Assembly: GCA_902984215.1 (NCBI GenBank)
Contig: CADWAF010003408.1
Span: 1-18,560, forward strand
Source: Willaertia magna
Lineage: Eukaryota; Heterolobosea; Eutetramitea; Acrasida; Naegleriidae
Length of the DNA stretch: 18,560 nt
Direction: 5' to 3'
Part shown: positions 7,642 to 15,108 of the stretch, in pieces
Numbering within the stretch: position 1 is the stretch's first letter
How the letters are laid out: every line of letters starts with the position of its first letter
Position numbers and translations under genes: made by a program
Notes under the pieces: generated by a model
Told to the model about the DNA's origin: nothing
Seen by the model: only the letters and a program-made list of their open reading frames with translations
Databases searched by the model: none

Positions 7642-8067
7642 ATGGGCAGTTATATGAGTAGTATCGGATCTAGTGTTGCCAACACAATGGTTGAAAAACA
7701 AAAAGAAGCTCAAGCCGAAATGCAAGAGAAGATGGTAAAGAAACAACAAGAGAATATGATTAAAGGACAAGAAAGAATGAAAAGAATGCAAATAGTAACT
7801 CAAGTCGCAATTGCTAGAGAAAGATTTTGGTGGTTCGCAGGATTTGATTCTTTATTAACATTGGGTTTAGTGGGAGCTACTGTTAAAAAGAAAGCTCATC
7901 CTGCAATTATTTTCCCATGGTTAGCTATAACATTAGTGACAGGTTATCAATGGGATTTTGCTTACGGTAATAAACTTGACAGAATTAATAAAATTCAGCA
8001 AGATATTGAGAAGGAAGATCATTGGTATGTTCCAATTGATGAACCATCTAAAGAAGAAAAGAAATAA
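7642..8067 (+). CDS. PLGRKT: PLGRKT (plasminogen receptor KT / C9orf46) homologue
   Basis: This is a 141-residue membrane protein. It starts MGSYMSSIGSS (Gly2 could be myristoylated), then has a charged Met/Gln/Lys helix (about 17-58) ending in the family-like MKRMQIVTQVAIARERFWWF. Two hydrophobic segments follow, about 62-81 and 86-108, separated by the loop VKKKAHP. After these comes GYQWDFAYGNKLDRI, matching the TYQYDLGYG...L.R motif of the animal protein. Length and hairpin topology fit the family. The animal protein is described as a cell-surface plasminogen receptor using its C-terminal lysine. This one also ends in Lys-Lys, but a plasminogen role cannot apply to a free-living protist, so the ancestral job is unknown and may be mitochondrial or another membrane function. 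The ATG sits behind a purine-rich A leader. A TTTGTAA/AATAAA-type 3' end overlaps the 65-bp gap to the convergent SH3 gene. Confidence 0.88.
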   Translation: MGSYMSSIGSSVANTMVEKQKEAQAEMQEKMVKKQQENMIKGQERMKRMQIVTQVAIARERFWWFAGFDSLLTLGLVGATVKKKAHPAIIFPWLAITLVTGYQWDFAYGNKLDRINKIQQDIEKEDHWYVPIDEPSKEEKK

Positions 8068-8132
8068 ATTTGTAACATATTTTTGTAAAATAAATCTTTA
8101 CAATTGAATTATTTGTAAAATGTTGTATAAAA
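8068..8132. terminator. Shared 65-bp convergent 3' region with TTTGTAA and AATAAA
   Basis: The 65 bp between the PLGRKT stop and the SH3-gene stop carry AATTTGTAAC, TTTTTGTAAAATAAA (AATAAA at 8089-8094) and ATTTGTAAAATG on the + strand, plus ATTGTAAAACAATAA on the - strand. Both transcripts probably end here, so their 3' UTRs must be very short or overlap antisense. Confidence 0.35.
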
Positions 8133-9044
8133 TTATTGTTTTACAATTGTTGTAGTATACATTTGTGGTTGTTTTGGTGCTGAACTAGTTGGTCTTTTTC
8201 TATCATTGTTGGAATTGTCACTACTAAAATTATTTATCAAATTTATTCTATCAGTCTCTATTCTGGAATCCAATCGTTTAATTTTATCTATCAGTTCTTC
8301 ATTCTTTTCACGAAATTGATCAATTTCCAAAGAAGCTCTTTCTAATTTTTCACCTAGTTTTTTAAATGCCTCACTTCTTTGTTGTAAGGTTTGTTTAAAA
8401 ACCTTTTCGTAATTTTCATAAGTGTGTAAAAAAGATAAAGATTCTTCTATATCTGTAGTTTTTAATTTTGTTGAGTAGGAGGCAAGTGAGGAAGTGGCAT
8501 TTGAAGAAGTGCTTTTGGAGCTTAATCGTCCAATAGTACTGGTTTTAGAAAGAATTCCAGACGATGCGTTGGAAGTGCCTCTACTCCTACTTTCCACACT
8601 GGGAACGTTGTTGGTATTAGTTTGAAATTCTTTTGTTTGTTGATTTACAGTTGTTGTCGCGGCTGGAATATTATTGTTACTTGTAGGAATGATGTTATTA
8701 GAAGAAAGATTATCACTAGTAAGATTGTTATCAACAGGGACGGGTTTAATTGGAGATGCAGAAATAGTAGAAACAGATTGAGATTCAATTTCTTTTAATT
8801 CTTTTTTAATAATTGGTTTCTTTTTCTTCTTCTCCTTTTGCGGAATACTTGCTGTTGAATCCATTGGAGCAATATATAAGGCAGGAACATATCCTTTCTC
8901 TTCCTCATTATCTACCTTCGCTACCATATACCACTCTCCATCATCCTTCAACAGCCTTAACACTTCCCCTTTTTTCACAGATAACTCACTTTCTCCATCA
9001 GCCTTAAAATTGTAAAGAACTTTGTACATCGGTTTTTCATTCAT
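8133..9044 (-). CDS. SH3-domain protein with disordered linker and C-terminal coiled coil
   Basis: This protein has 303 residues. An SH3 domain occupies about residues 4-60, with the usual landmarks: YKVLYNFKADGESELSVKKGE (RT loop with acidic residues), the DDGEWYMV Trp, and KGYVPALYIAP with the Pro and Tyr of the ligand pocket. A basic patch KEKKKKKPIIKK follows. A long Ser/Thr/Asn-rich, probably disordered region covers about 80-195. A coiled coil (about 199-272, SLSFLHTYENYEKVF... to RLDSRIETDRI) and a short tail complete it. The role is likely that of an adaptor for Pro-rich partners in actin or membrane remodelling, as for most such SH3 proteins; no specific orthologue was recognised. 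The gene lies 34 bp downstream of the stop of the TIG-ankyrin gene on the same strand, so its promoter must be very short or lie inside that gene's 3' end. Confidence 0.88.
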   Translation of the reverse strand: MNEKPMYKVLYNFKADGESELSVKKGEVLRLLKDDGEWYMVAKVDNEEEKGYVPALYIAPMDSTASIPQKEKKKKKPIIKKELKEIESQSVSTISASPIKPVPVDNNLTSDNLSSNNIIPTSNNNIPAATTTVNQQTKEFQTNTNNVPSVESRSRGTSNASSGILSKTSTIGRLSSKSTSSNATSSLASYSTKLKTTDIEESLSFLHTYENYEKVFKQTLQQRSEAFKKLGEKLERASLEIDQFREKNEELIDKIKRLDSRIETDRINLINNFSSDNSNNDRKRPTSSAPKQPQMYTTTIVKQ

Positions 9045-9078
9045 TTTTTACCGGTTTTGTGTTAACTTACTTATTGGC

Positions 9079-12000
9079 TTATTCTTCTTCGCTATCATCA
9101 TCAACAAATAAGACATCGTCTTCTTCTTCATTATCTTCTTCAACCACTGGTTTAGATTGTTTGGATGGGATAGGTGCACTGGTTTGTGATCTTACTTTAG
9201 GTGGTGGTGCTGTAGATTTCTTTGGTGCCTCTTTTCTCTTTCTTCCATTTCCTGATTGGTGTGGTGTTGGTTGTGCTGGAGTATTATCAACCATTACGAA
9301 CTTATTATTCATAATTAAATCATTAATAAATCTGCAAATTGCATTCAAGAAACGAGTTTGCTTAAACTTAAGTGCCAAGTGGAAAGGGGTCATGTGATAA
9401 TAGTCTCGTTGGAATAAAAACTCATGTGGAGTTCTACATCTCTCAATACAAAACTTTGCTGCCTCAAAATTACCAGATGCAAAAGCAATGTGTAAAGGAT
9501 TTCTCATAAAGAAATCAAGAACATGTAAATTAATTAAATTAAAAACTTTGCCAATATCTTCAGTACTTCCAGACAAACATGCCACATGTAATTTGTTTTG
9601 ACCTAAAGCATTAAGGTTTGGATCTTGAAGTGTCATACCAGGCATTATAAGATTTCTTCTTACAGGTTTCTTTAATTTCTCTAATTGAGATAAAACTCTT
9701 TCATCTTCATTTCTACTTGCAAATTGAATAGGTTTTGGTGCCTTTGATGAAACGTTGATAGGTTTAGAGTTATAATGTATTTGGGAAGTAACTAAGTCCC
9801 TTAAACGTAAAGCAAAAAGACAATTATATTTTTCAGAGGTAATTCTTCTGTCAATTTCAATTGGTATTTCAAGTACTAAGCAATTCATAGTACTGTCTTT
9901 ACGTAAAATAGAATCAGGTATTCTTGTAGTATAAACACCCCCTCCTTCAAGTTCTGGTGTTTGTGGTCCATTAATGGTCAAAACATTGTCATTTGTGTCG
10001 AACTTTCTTAAAATCCAATTGAATCTTTTAGTTGCATTTTCAATGTGTCCAACACTTGGATCAAAATAGATTCTTGTTAAATATTTGGATGTATCTGCAT
10101 TGCAAAGGTCTTGTCTCAAAGTCAAGTCTTCAATTTCATCTCCTTCTTCTTTTGAAATTGCTTGAACTGTAACAAATCTAACAAGAGATGGTGTATTATC
10201 ACTGTGATTTGTATTTGGATTTGCTACTCCTTTTTGTGAAGACATTAAATTAGCACCTTGAATAGGTGTTCCAGTAATTCTAAACTTTCTTCTCTCAAAT
10301 TCTTCTAAAGAAATGTATTCAAAAGCGTCATTTAAGGTATGGCTGTATGTATCTCCAAGAGTAGAAACTCTTACGGTCAAATCAACAATACCTAAAATAT
10401 CATTACTATCCAGTGCAGGCAATTTAAACTTAAGGATAGTAGGGCTAATATAAATAAAATCTTGTCTTTTCACCTTTTTGTCTCCTAATTCAACACAAAT
10501 GTCATCCAAATCAAAAACATCTAAATATTTCATGGTAACAGTTACTTCAATGTCACCAGTGCTAGGGCCAAATGGTAATCCACATTCATCAATATAGTGA
10601 GGTCTTGTTGGAAAATAGATTTGGAATAATCTTCTGCGATTTCTTTCTTCCTCAATAGATGGATGGGTTGCCTCAACTCTTTTATGATAGGTGCCATCAC
10701 TAACCTTAATGAAACTAAGAGCATCATTAGCATCTAAATAAGATAAGTCCGTCAAAATATTTAACCAAGATATTAAATCATCAGTTGGAGGAACTCTAGA
10801 AATGAATCTCAATAAAAACTCCATAGTTGGCTTTTGTGCATTCTTTTGACTATTAACAGTACCGTTATTATTGCCAGTAGTACCTGTAGGGTGTGTTGGA
10901 GGCATCACTCCAAACTGGACAGGCATATTACCTGAAATAAATTGAGGTTTCCCATTCATATGTGCCATAAAAGGAACAGATGAAGGAGGTGGTTGTATAT
11001 TTGAAGTAGGAGGAAGTTTTGGAGCAGTAGTTGGTGGCGCTTTTTTAGAAATAATTGAAAAAGTTGCTGAATCACAATATCCAAGGATATTTTCGTCATC
11101 TACCAAGACAAACCTTAAAAATTGTTTCGTTCTTTCAACAGCAGGTTTTGGTGCATATTTAAATAGTAAATCTTGAAATTCATATTCATCTAAATTCTTT
11201 TCAACTATCTTTTCACCTAAAACAAACACTCCCTTTGCTTTTTCTTTTAATTTGTCAACATGACATTCACAAAACCATACTTGGATTTTTAATGGTTTTG
11301 AATGTTCTAAATGGTCAACTCTTATTATTTGGGTTTCTGATATTACTCCTTCTAGTTTATCATCTACAGTAATTAATAGATTTTGAGAACTTCTTTCCAT
11401 TGAAAAACCATCGCTTATTTCAATTGGTGAATAAATTGGTCTGTGTCCATATCTCTCAATAGGTCCAGGCAATTTAGGAATTGGTTCTTTAGACAACGTT
11501 GAGGTACTAAGTCCTGTGCTAGTGACAGGCGGTGGAGATTTCGTTTTAGAATTTACAGAATTTACAACTGGACTTGGGCTTGGACTTGGTTTCCTATTGT
11601 TATTGACAGGTGGTGACATTACTTCCTTAACAGAATTGACTTCAACTACTTCCTCAACAGTTACTGAAGGAGAAGGTGATTTCTTCTCCATTTTAACTTT
11701 GGTTTGTTGTATTTGAACTGCATCGTTTTTTGGTGGAATTGCCACATTACTTGGCATTTGGTGTTGTTGAACTTGAGGGGGTATTGTTGTCGTTGGTGGT
11801 GTGTTTGGAATATTAGGAGGCATTGAAGAGTTTGTTTGGTAAGGAATAGGGTACGGATAGGATTGAGGGTAAGGATAATACTGAGGATAGTACATTGGAG
11901 GAGTTGTAGAAGGAGGTAATTGTTGTGGAGGAGGTACAGATTTATTATTATTTGAAGAAGTACTTGTGGTTGGGGTAGGGGGCGTATTTGAAGTAATATT

Positions 12001-12309
12001 AGAAGAAGGAGGAGTATTTGGAACTGTTTGTCTTTGTCTATTCATTGTTGTTGCTTGATTAAAATTTGGAGGTGGTGTTCCGGTGTATGGTGGATGTGAA
12101 CCTGTTGGATGTGTTGGATAAGGGTAAGGATAGTATCCAGGATATGGATATGGATGACCAGTAGTGTGATGTGGAGGGTATTGGTGATAGTAAGCTTGTG
12201 GAGGATAGTATGATGTTGGTGGCACTCCTGAACCCATATTCATCATGACTGGAGGTTGTTGTTTTTTGTTGTCATTTTGTTTTGGTGCTGTGTCTGTATT
12301 ATTATTCAT
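9079..12309 (-). CDS. Pro-rich TIG/IPT and ankyrin-repeat protein, candidate transcription regulator
   Basis: This protein has 1076 residues. Order: a Pro/Tyr/Asn-rich disordered region (about 1-285) with YPYP-type repeats; a globular region (about 290-420) ending RFVLVDDENILGYCDSATF; a Pro-rich linker; a TIG/IPT immunoglobulin-like domain (about 565-665), from PHYIDECGLPFGPSTGDIEV to a C-terminal FEYI; a second unassigned globular region (about 690-860); two to three ankyrin repeats (about 895-995, NKLHVACLSGSTEDIGKVF, NPLHIAFASGNFEAAKF, TPFHLALKF); a basic patch GRKRKEAPKK likely to be a nuclear signal; and an acidic tail of Asp/Glu. TIG followed by ankyrin recalls CAMTA and NF-kappaB-type regulators, but no CG-1 domain is seen and a Rel homology domain cannot be claimed by eye. 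Nuclear DNA-linked regulation is an inference. The ATG at 12309 has no upstream in-frame rival. Confidence 0.85.
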   Translation of the reverse strand: MNNNTDTAPKQNDNKKQQPPVMMNMGSGVPPTSYYPPQAYYHQYPPHHTTGHPYPYPGYYPYPYPTHPTGSHPPYTGTPPPNFNQATTMNRQRQTVPNTPPSSNITSNTPPTPTTSTSSNNNKSVPPPQQLPPSTTPPMYYPQYYPYPQSYPYPIPYQTNSSMPPNIPNTPPTTTIPPQVQQHQMPSNVAIPPKNDAVQIQQTKVKMEKKSPSPSVTVEEVVEVNSVKEVMSPPVNNNRKPSPSPSPVVNSVNSKTKSPPPVTSTGLSTSTLSKEPIPKLPGPIERYGHRPIYSPIEISDGFSMERSSQNLLITVDDKLEGVISETQIIRVDHLEHSKPLKIQVWFCECHVDKLKEKAKGVFVLGEKIVEKNLDEYEFQDLLFKYAPKPAVERTKQFLRFVLVDDENILGYCDSATFSIISKKAPPTTAPKLPPTSNIQPPPSSVPFMAHMNGKPQFISGNMPVQFGVMPPTHPTGTTGNNNGTVNSQKNAQKPTMEFLLRFISRVPPTDDLISWLNILTDLSYLDANDALSFIKVSDGTYHKRVEATHPSIEEERNRRRLFQIYFPTRPHYIDECGLPFGPSTGDIEVTVTMKYLDVFDLDDICVELGDKKVKRQDFIYISPTILKFKLPALDSNDILGIVDLTVRVSTLGDTYSHTLNDAFEYISLEEFERRKFRITGTPIQGANLMSSQKGVANPNTNHSDNTPSLVRFVTVQAISKEEGDEIEDLTLRQDLCNADTSKYLTRIYFDPSVGHIENATKRFNWILRKFDTNDNVLTINGPQTPELEGGGVYTTRIPDSILRKDSTMNCLVLEIPIEIDRRITSEKYNCLFALRLRDLVTSQIHYNSKPINVSSKAPKPIQFASRNEDERVLSQLEKLKKPVRRNLIMPGMTLQDPNLNALGQNKLHVACLSGSTEDIGKVFNLINLHVLDFFMRNPLHIAFASGNFEAAKFCIERCRTPHEFLFQRDYYHMTPFHLALKFKQTRFLNAICRFINDLIMNNKFVMVDNTPAQPTPHQSGNGRKRKEAPKKSTAPPPKVRSQTSAPIPSKQSKPVVEEDNEEEDDVLFVDDDSEEE

Positions 12310-12562
12310 TGGGTGATTTTATTTTCTTGTTGTGTGTATTACGTGATGGATCTGTAATCAATCTTCAACGGTTCTATTTGTGATTAGTCACCTTTTCCGA
12401 TTTTGCTAATGAAACGGAGGATGACTTTTTTTTTCGTTGGTTGCTGCACGTTCTGTTTTTTGTGAATCGCAAATACAAATGACTCAACCAAAGGACAGCC
12501 AATCATCTAGCGCTCAACCAACTAGTTTTGTAACGATTTCAGTTTAAAATTTGTCAAATGAT
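12310..12562. promoter_or_regulatory. Intergenic region upstream of the TIG-ankyrin gene
   Basis: This 253-bp gap between two same-strand genes is visibly richer in G and C than neighbouring gaps. It holds a TTACGTGA element (12339-12346), resembling ATF/bZIP sites, and a CCAAT box on the + strand (12499-12503). A 22-codon + strand ORF (12479-12547) is present but unsupported. The region should contain the promoter and 5' UTR of the TIG-ankyrin gene and the 3' end of the SMP gene. Confidence 0.25.
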
Positions 12563-14047
12563 TCAAACATTTGGTCTTGGATTACGGCCAACAACTATGA
12601 ATAAAATATCAGAAATTTGCAGTTCTTTAAACCTGTCATTGACTTTCTTTTTCAGTTTTGGATCTTTAATTTTAAATATTACATTCAGAACTAGTTCATC
12701 AGCCAAAGAACATTTTCGTACAACTTCTGCAATAAATAATAAATTTTCACCTTCGAGTAAAATATCTAGAATATTTTCATTTACTTCTCCTGATTCATTA
12801 AAAGTAAAAGTATTTAATATTTGAAAACCATTTCTTATAGTTTCTGTCATTCCAATAGGTATCTTACCTGGTTCTCTTGCTTGAAATAATAGTTTTAAAA
12901 TATTAGTACAAATTTGTTCTTTAATTCTTTCTCTATATTCACCATCTGTTTTATTAATTGCTCTCAATAATTGAGTGATATTAAATAAATTACTTTTAAT
13001 TTCATCTTCTAAACCTTCTACAACCATTTTATCAATTTCTAATTTAACACTTTCGTTATTTCCACCATATTTATATACTGTAATACTTTTAGGATAAACA
13101 AAGTTAAGTAAGGCTTGTTCAAATCCTGTTTTTAATTGATTTTTAATTGAGGGTATTGAACTAGAAAGATCTAGTGAATTAAACATTTGAACTGTTGCAT
13201 TAATTTCAGGGTATTCAATTAAGCAAACATCTACTTTAGATACAGTTCTTCCAAAATCTTCTAAATTATCATCATATTCAATTATTACCCTGACCTTAAC
13301 TTTTGATGATAAATCTTTCATTAAAAACTGTATTGGAATTAATAATTGAACAAACCACTGGATAAAAAAACCTCCTCCATATTCAATACAAGCGTCAATC
13401 ACAGTTCTCTTTGGAGTATTTTCAGAACAATAAATTGATGTGAAAAATGGAGGATTGTCGTTATCAATATCAAGATAAGTCAATTGAATATTAAAAGTTG
13501 AAGTAATTGTAGAATTTTCCTTTAAAAATTCATTTGCTTTCTTTAATGCAAATTCGGAATTAAATCCTCTCCAAATTTGATCTATTATCATATTTACACA
13601 GGCTAAAACGCCGTCACTTTGATCCTTTTGAGAAGAAGAAGAAGTAGTAGATGATCCAGTTAAAAACTTTGGTAAATGTGTTTCCCTCCACTGTTTAAAT
13701 TCACGTTGTTTCTTTTGTCTTAAAATTTCATTGATTGTTCTAGAGGTATCCCTGAATACTCTAGAGGAAGCTGAATATAAAACAATCGCGAATAATAAAA
13801 ACCAAGAAAAACTAATTTCAAGTCTACCAATTATATAGCCAACTGCGTATAAAAGCAGAAAGATGAAAACAGATTGTCTATGAAAAAAGATGGGAAATGA
13901 AAAATTTTGAAAGTTTGTAGAATATTGAATAGGTTGAGTTTTTTGATGAAAAGAAGAAGCAAAGGTTGCGGAAGGAGAGCTTTGATTATTATTGTTTCCA
14001 CTGCCATTAAGAAAAGCTAAATGTTGATTTCGTTTTGTTCCCGCCAT
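12563..14047 (-). CDS. SMP-domain membrane protein (E-Syt/tricalbin-like lipid-transfer tether without C2)
   Basis: This protein has 494 residues from the ATG at 14047; the frame continues up to a GTG at 14107, which lies inside the divergent RFC2 gene and is unlikely to be used. After a polar, Asn/Ser-rich N-terminus come two hydrophobic segments (about 56-73 and 79-94) that could form an ER hairpin, then a basic helix rich in Lys and Arg. An SMP (lipid-binding TULIP) domain follows, about 145-320: it starts [18 protein letters not shown] (compare the 'E..NWLN..l..iWp' start of the family) and includes [15 protein letters not shown] and [19 protein letters not shown]. In E-Syts and tricalbins such domains move glycerolipids at ER-plasma membrane contacts. 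Those proteins have C2 domains after SMP; here the last 170 residues are helical with no C2 seen, so membrane targeting must differ. Family is likely, the specific orthologue is not known. Confidence 0.75.
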   Translation of the reverse strand: MAGTKRNQHLAFLNGSGNNNNQSSPSATFASSFHQKTQPIQYSTNFQNFSFPIFFHRQSVFIFLLLYAVGYIIGRLEISFSWFLLFAIVLYSASSRVFRDTSRTINEILRQKKQREFKQWRETHLPKFLTGSSTTSSSSQKDQSDGVLACVNMIIDQIWRGFNSEFALKKANEFLKENSTITSTFNIQLTYLDIDNDNPPFFTSIYCSENTPKRTVIDACIEYGGGFFIQWFVQLLIPIQFLMKDLSSKVKVRVIIEYDDNLEDFGRTVSKVDVCLIEYPEINATVQMFNSLDLSSSIPSIKNQLKTGFEQALLNFVYPKSITVYKYGGNNESVKLEIDKMVVEGLEDEIKSNLFNITQLLRAINKTDGEYRERIKEQICTNILKLLFQAREPGKIPIGMTETIRNGFQILNTFTFNESGEVNENILDILLEGENLLFIAEVVRKCSLADELVLNVIFKIKDPKLKKKVNDRFKELQISDILFIVVGRNPRPNV

Positions 14048-14068
14048 TTTTTTATTTAAATTTGGCGC
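14038..14068. promoter_or_regulatory. E2F-like pair in the 32-bp SMP/RFC2 divergent promoter
   Basis: The two start codons are only 32 bp apart (gap 14048-14079). TTTGGCGC at 14061-14068 is an exact match to the E2F/DP consensus TTTSGCGC. TTCCCGCCA at 14038-14046, overlapping the first SMP codons, matches the other orientation of the same family. RFC genes are classic S-phase E2F targets in animals and plants, which makes the match credible. The element would have to work from a position nearly within the leader. Confidence 0.45.
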
Positions 14069-14079
14069 TAATAAAAAAA

Positions 14080-15096
14080 ATGTTATCAAGTGAAACAATG
14101 AACGCACCAGTTGAGATGGAAAAGCCTTGGATTGAAAAGTATAGACCGATTGATATGAATGATATTGTTGGTAATGAAGAAGCAGTTATGCGATTGAGAG
14201 TAATTGCACAAGAAGGTAACATGCCAAATCTAATATTATCGGGACCACCAGGTACTGGTAAAACTACAAGTATTATGTGTTTGGCAAGAACTCTACTGGG
14301 CAAAGATGTCTATAAAGAAGCAGTTTTAGAGTTAAATGCTTCTGATGATAGAACTTTGGAAGTTGTAAGAAATAAAATCAAAATGTTTGCACAGAAAAAA
14401 GTCACACTTCCACAAAATAGACATAAGATTGTAATTTTAGATGAAGCTGATTCAATGACAACAGCTGCACAACAAGCAATGAGACGTATAATGGAAATTT
14501 ACAGTTCAACAACTAGATTTGCATTAGCATGTAATGATAGCTCAAAAATAATTGAACCAATTCAATCTAGATGTGCCTTAGTAAGATATAAAAGATTAAG
14601 TGATAAAGAATTATTAGCTAGATTAATTGAAGTGTGTGAAATGGAACATGTGAATAGAACAGAGGATGGTCTTGAAGCATTGTTATACACAGCAGATGGT
14701 GATATGAGAAACGCCATTAATCATTTACAAGCAACATGGCAAGGTTTTGGTTTAGTAAATGCAGAAAACGTTTTTAAGGTTTGCGATCAACCTCACCCAA
14801 CAATAATACAAGAAGTTATTGTGTTATGTACACAAGGTAATTTATTAGAAGCACAAAAACGTGTGCAAAGACTCTTGCAAGATGGTTACAGCTCACATGA
14901 TGTCATATCAACCATATCCAAGGTTGTTAGAAGTGGTGTAGTTGAGATGCCAGAATATGCTCAACTACAATATATGAAGGAAGTTGGAAATTGTCACATG
15001 AGAATAGTTGATGGTGTTGATTCGCCGTTACAATTGACAGCACTATTAGCAAAATTATGTAAAATTGTGTTAAAGCAACAACAACAACAAAAGTAA
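14080..15096 (+). CDS. RFC2: Replication factor C subunit 2 (yeast Rfc4-type clamp loader subunit)
   Basis: This protein has 338 residues, the usual size for a small RFC subunit. RFC loads the PCNA clamp at primer-template junctions in the nucleus. Seen here: the RFC start PWIEKYRP; Walker [10 protein letters not shown] from residue 55; the LNASDDR box; Walker B DEAD at 121-124; sensor-1 [13 protein letters not shown]; the SRC arginine-finger motif at 163-165; and a C-terminal collar domain with FKVCDQPHP. The segment [14 protein letters not shown] and the FKVCDxPHP motif fit human RFC2 (RFC40, yeast Rfc4) better than the other small subunits. The longest open frame starts at a TTG at 14035; the ATG at 14080 behind eight A residues is preferred. 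An ATG six codons later is also possible. The C-terminus ends in a short poly-Gln (CAA repeats). It converges on the next gene with a 12-bp gap. Confidence 0.97.
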   Translation: MLSSETMNAPVEMEKPWIEKYRPIDMNDIVGNEEAVMRLRVIAQEGNMPNLILSGPPGTGKTTSIMCLARTLLGKDVYKEAVLELNASDDRTLEVVRNKIKMFAQKKVTLPQNRHKIVILDEADSMTTAAQQAMRRIMEIYSSTTRFALACNDSSKIIEPIQSRCALVRYKRLSDKELLARLIEVCEMEHVNRTEDGLEALLYTADGDMRNAINHLQATWQGFGLVNAENVFKVCDQPHPTIIQEVIVLCTQGNLLEAQKRVQRLLQDGYSSHDVISTISKVVRSGVVEMPEYAQLQYMKEVGNCHMRIVDGVDSPLQLTALLAKLCKIVLKQQQQQK

Positions 15097-15108
15097 GATT
15101 AAAAATAC

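Noticed and set aside
9079..12309. CAMTA identity for the TIG-ankyrin protein
   Set aside because: No CG-1 DNA-binding domain or IQ motifs could be seen, so the gene name would be unsupported.
12479..12547. 22-codon + strand ORF in the gap upstream of the TIG-ankyrin gene
   Set aside because: It is too short, has no leader pattern like its neighbours, and such an ORF is expected by chance in a 253-bp gap.
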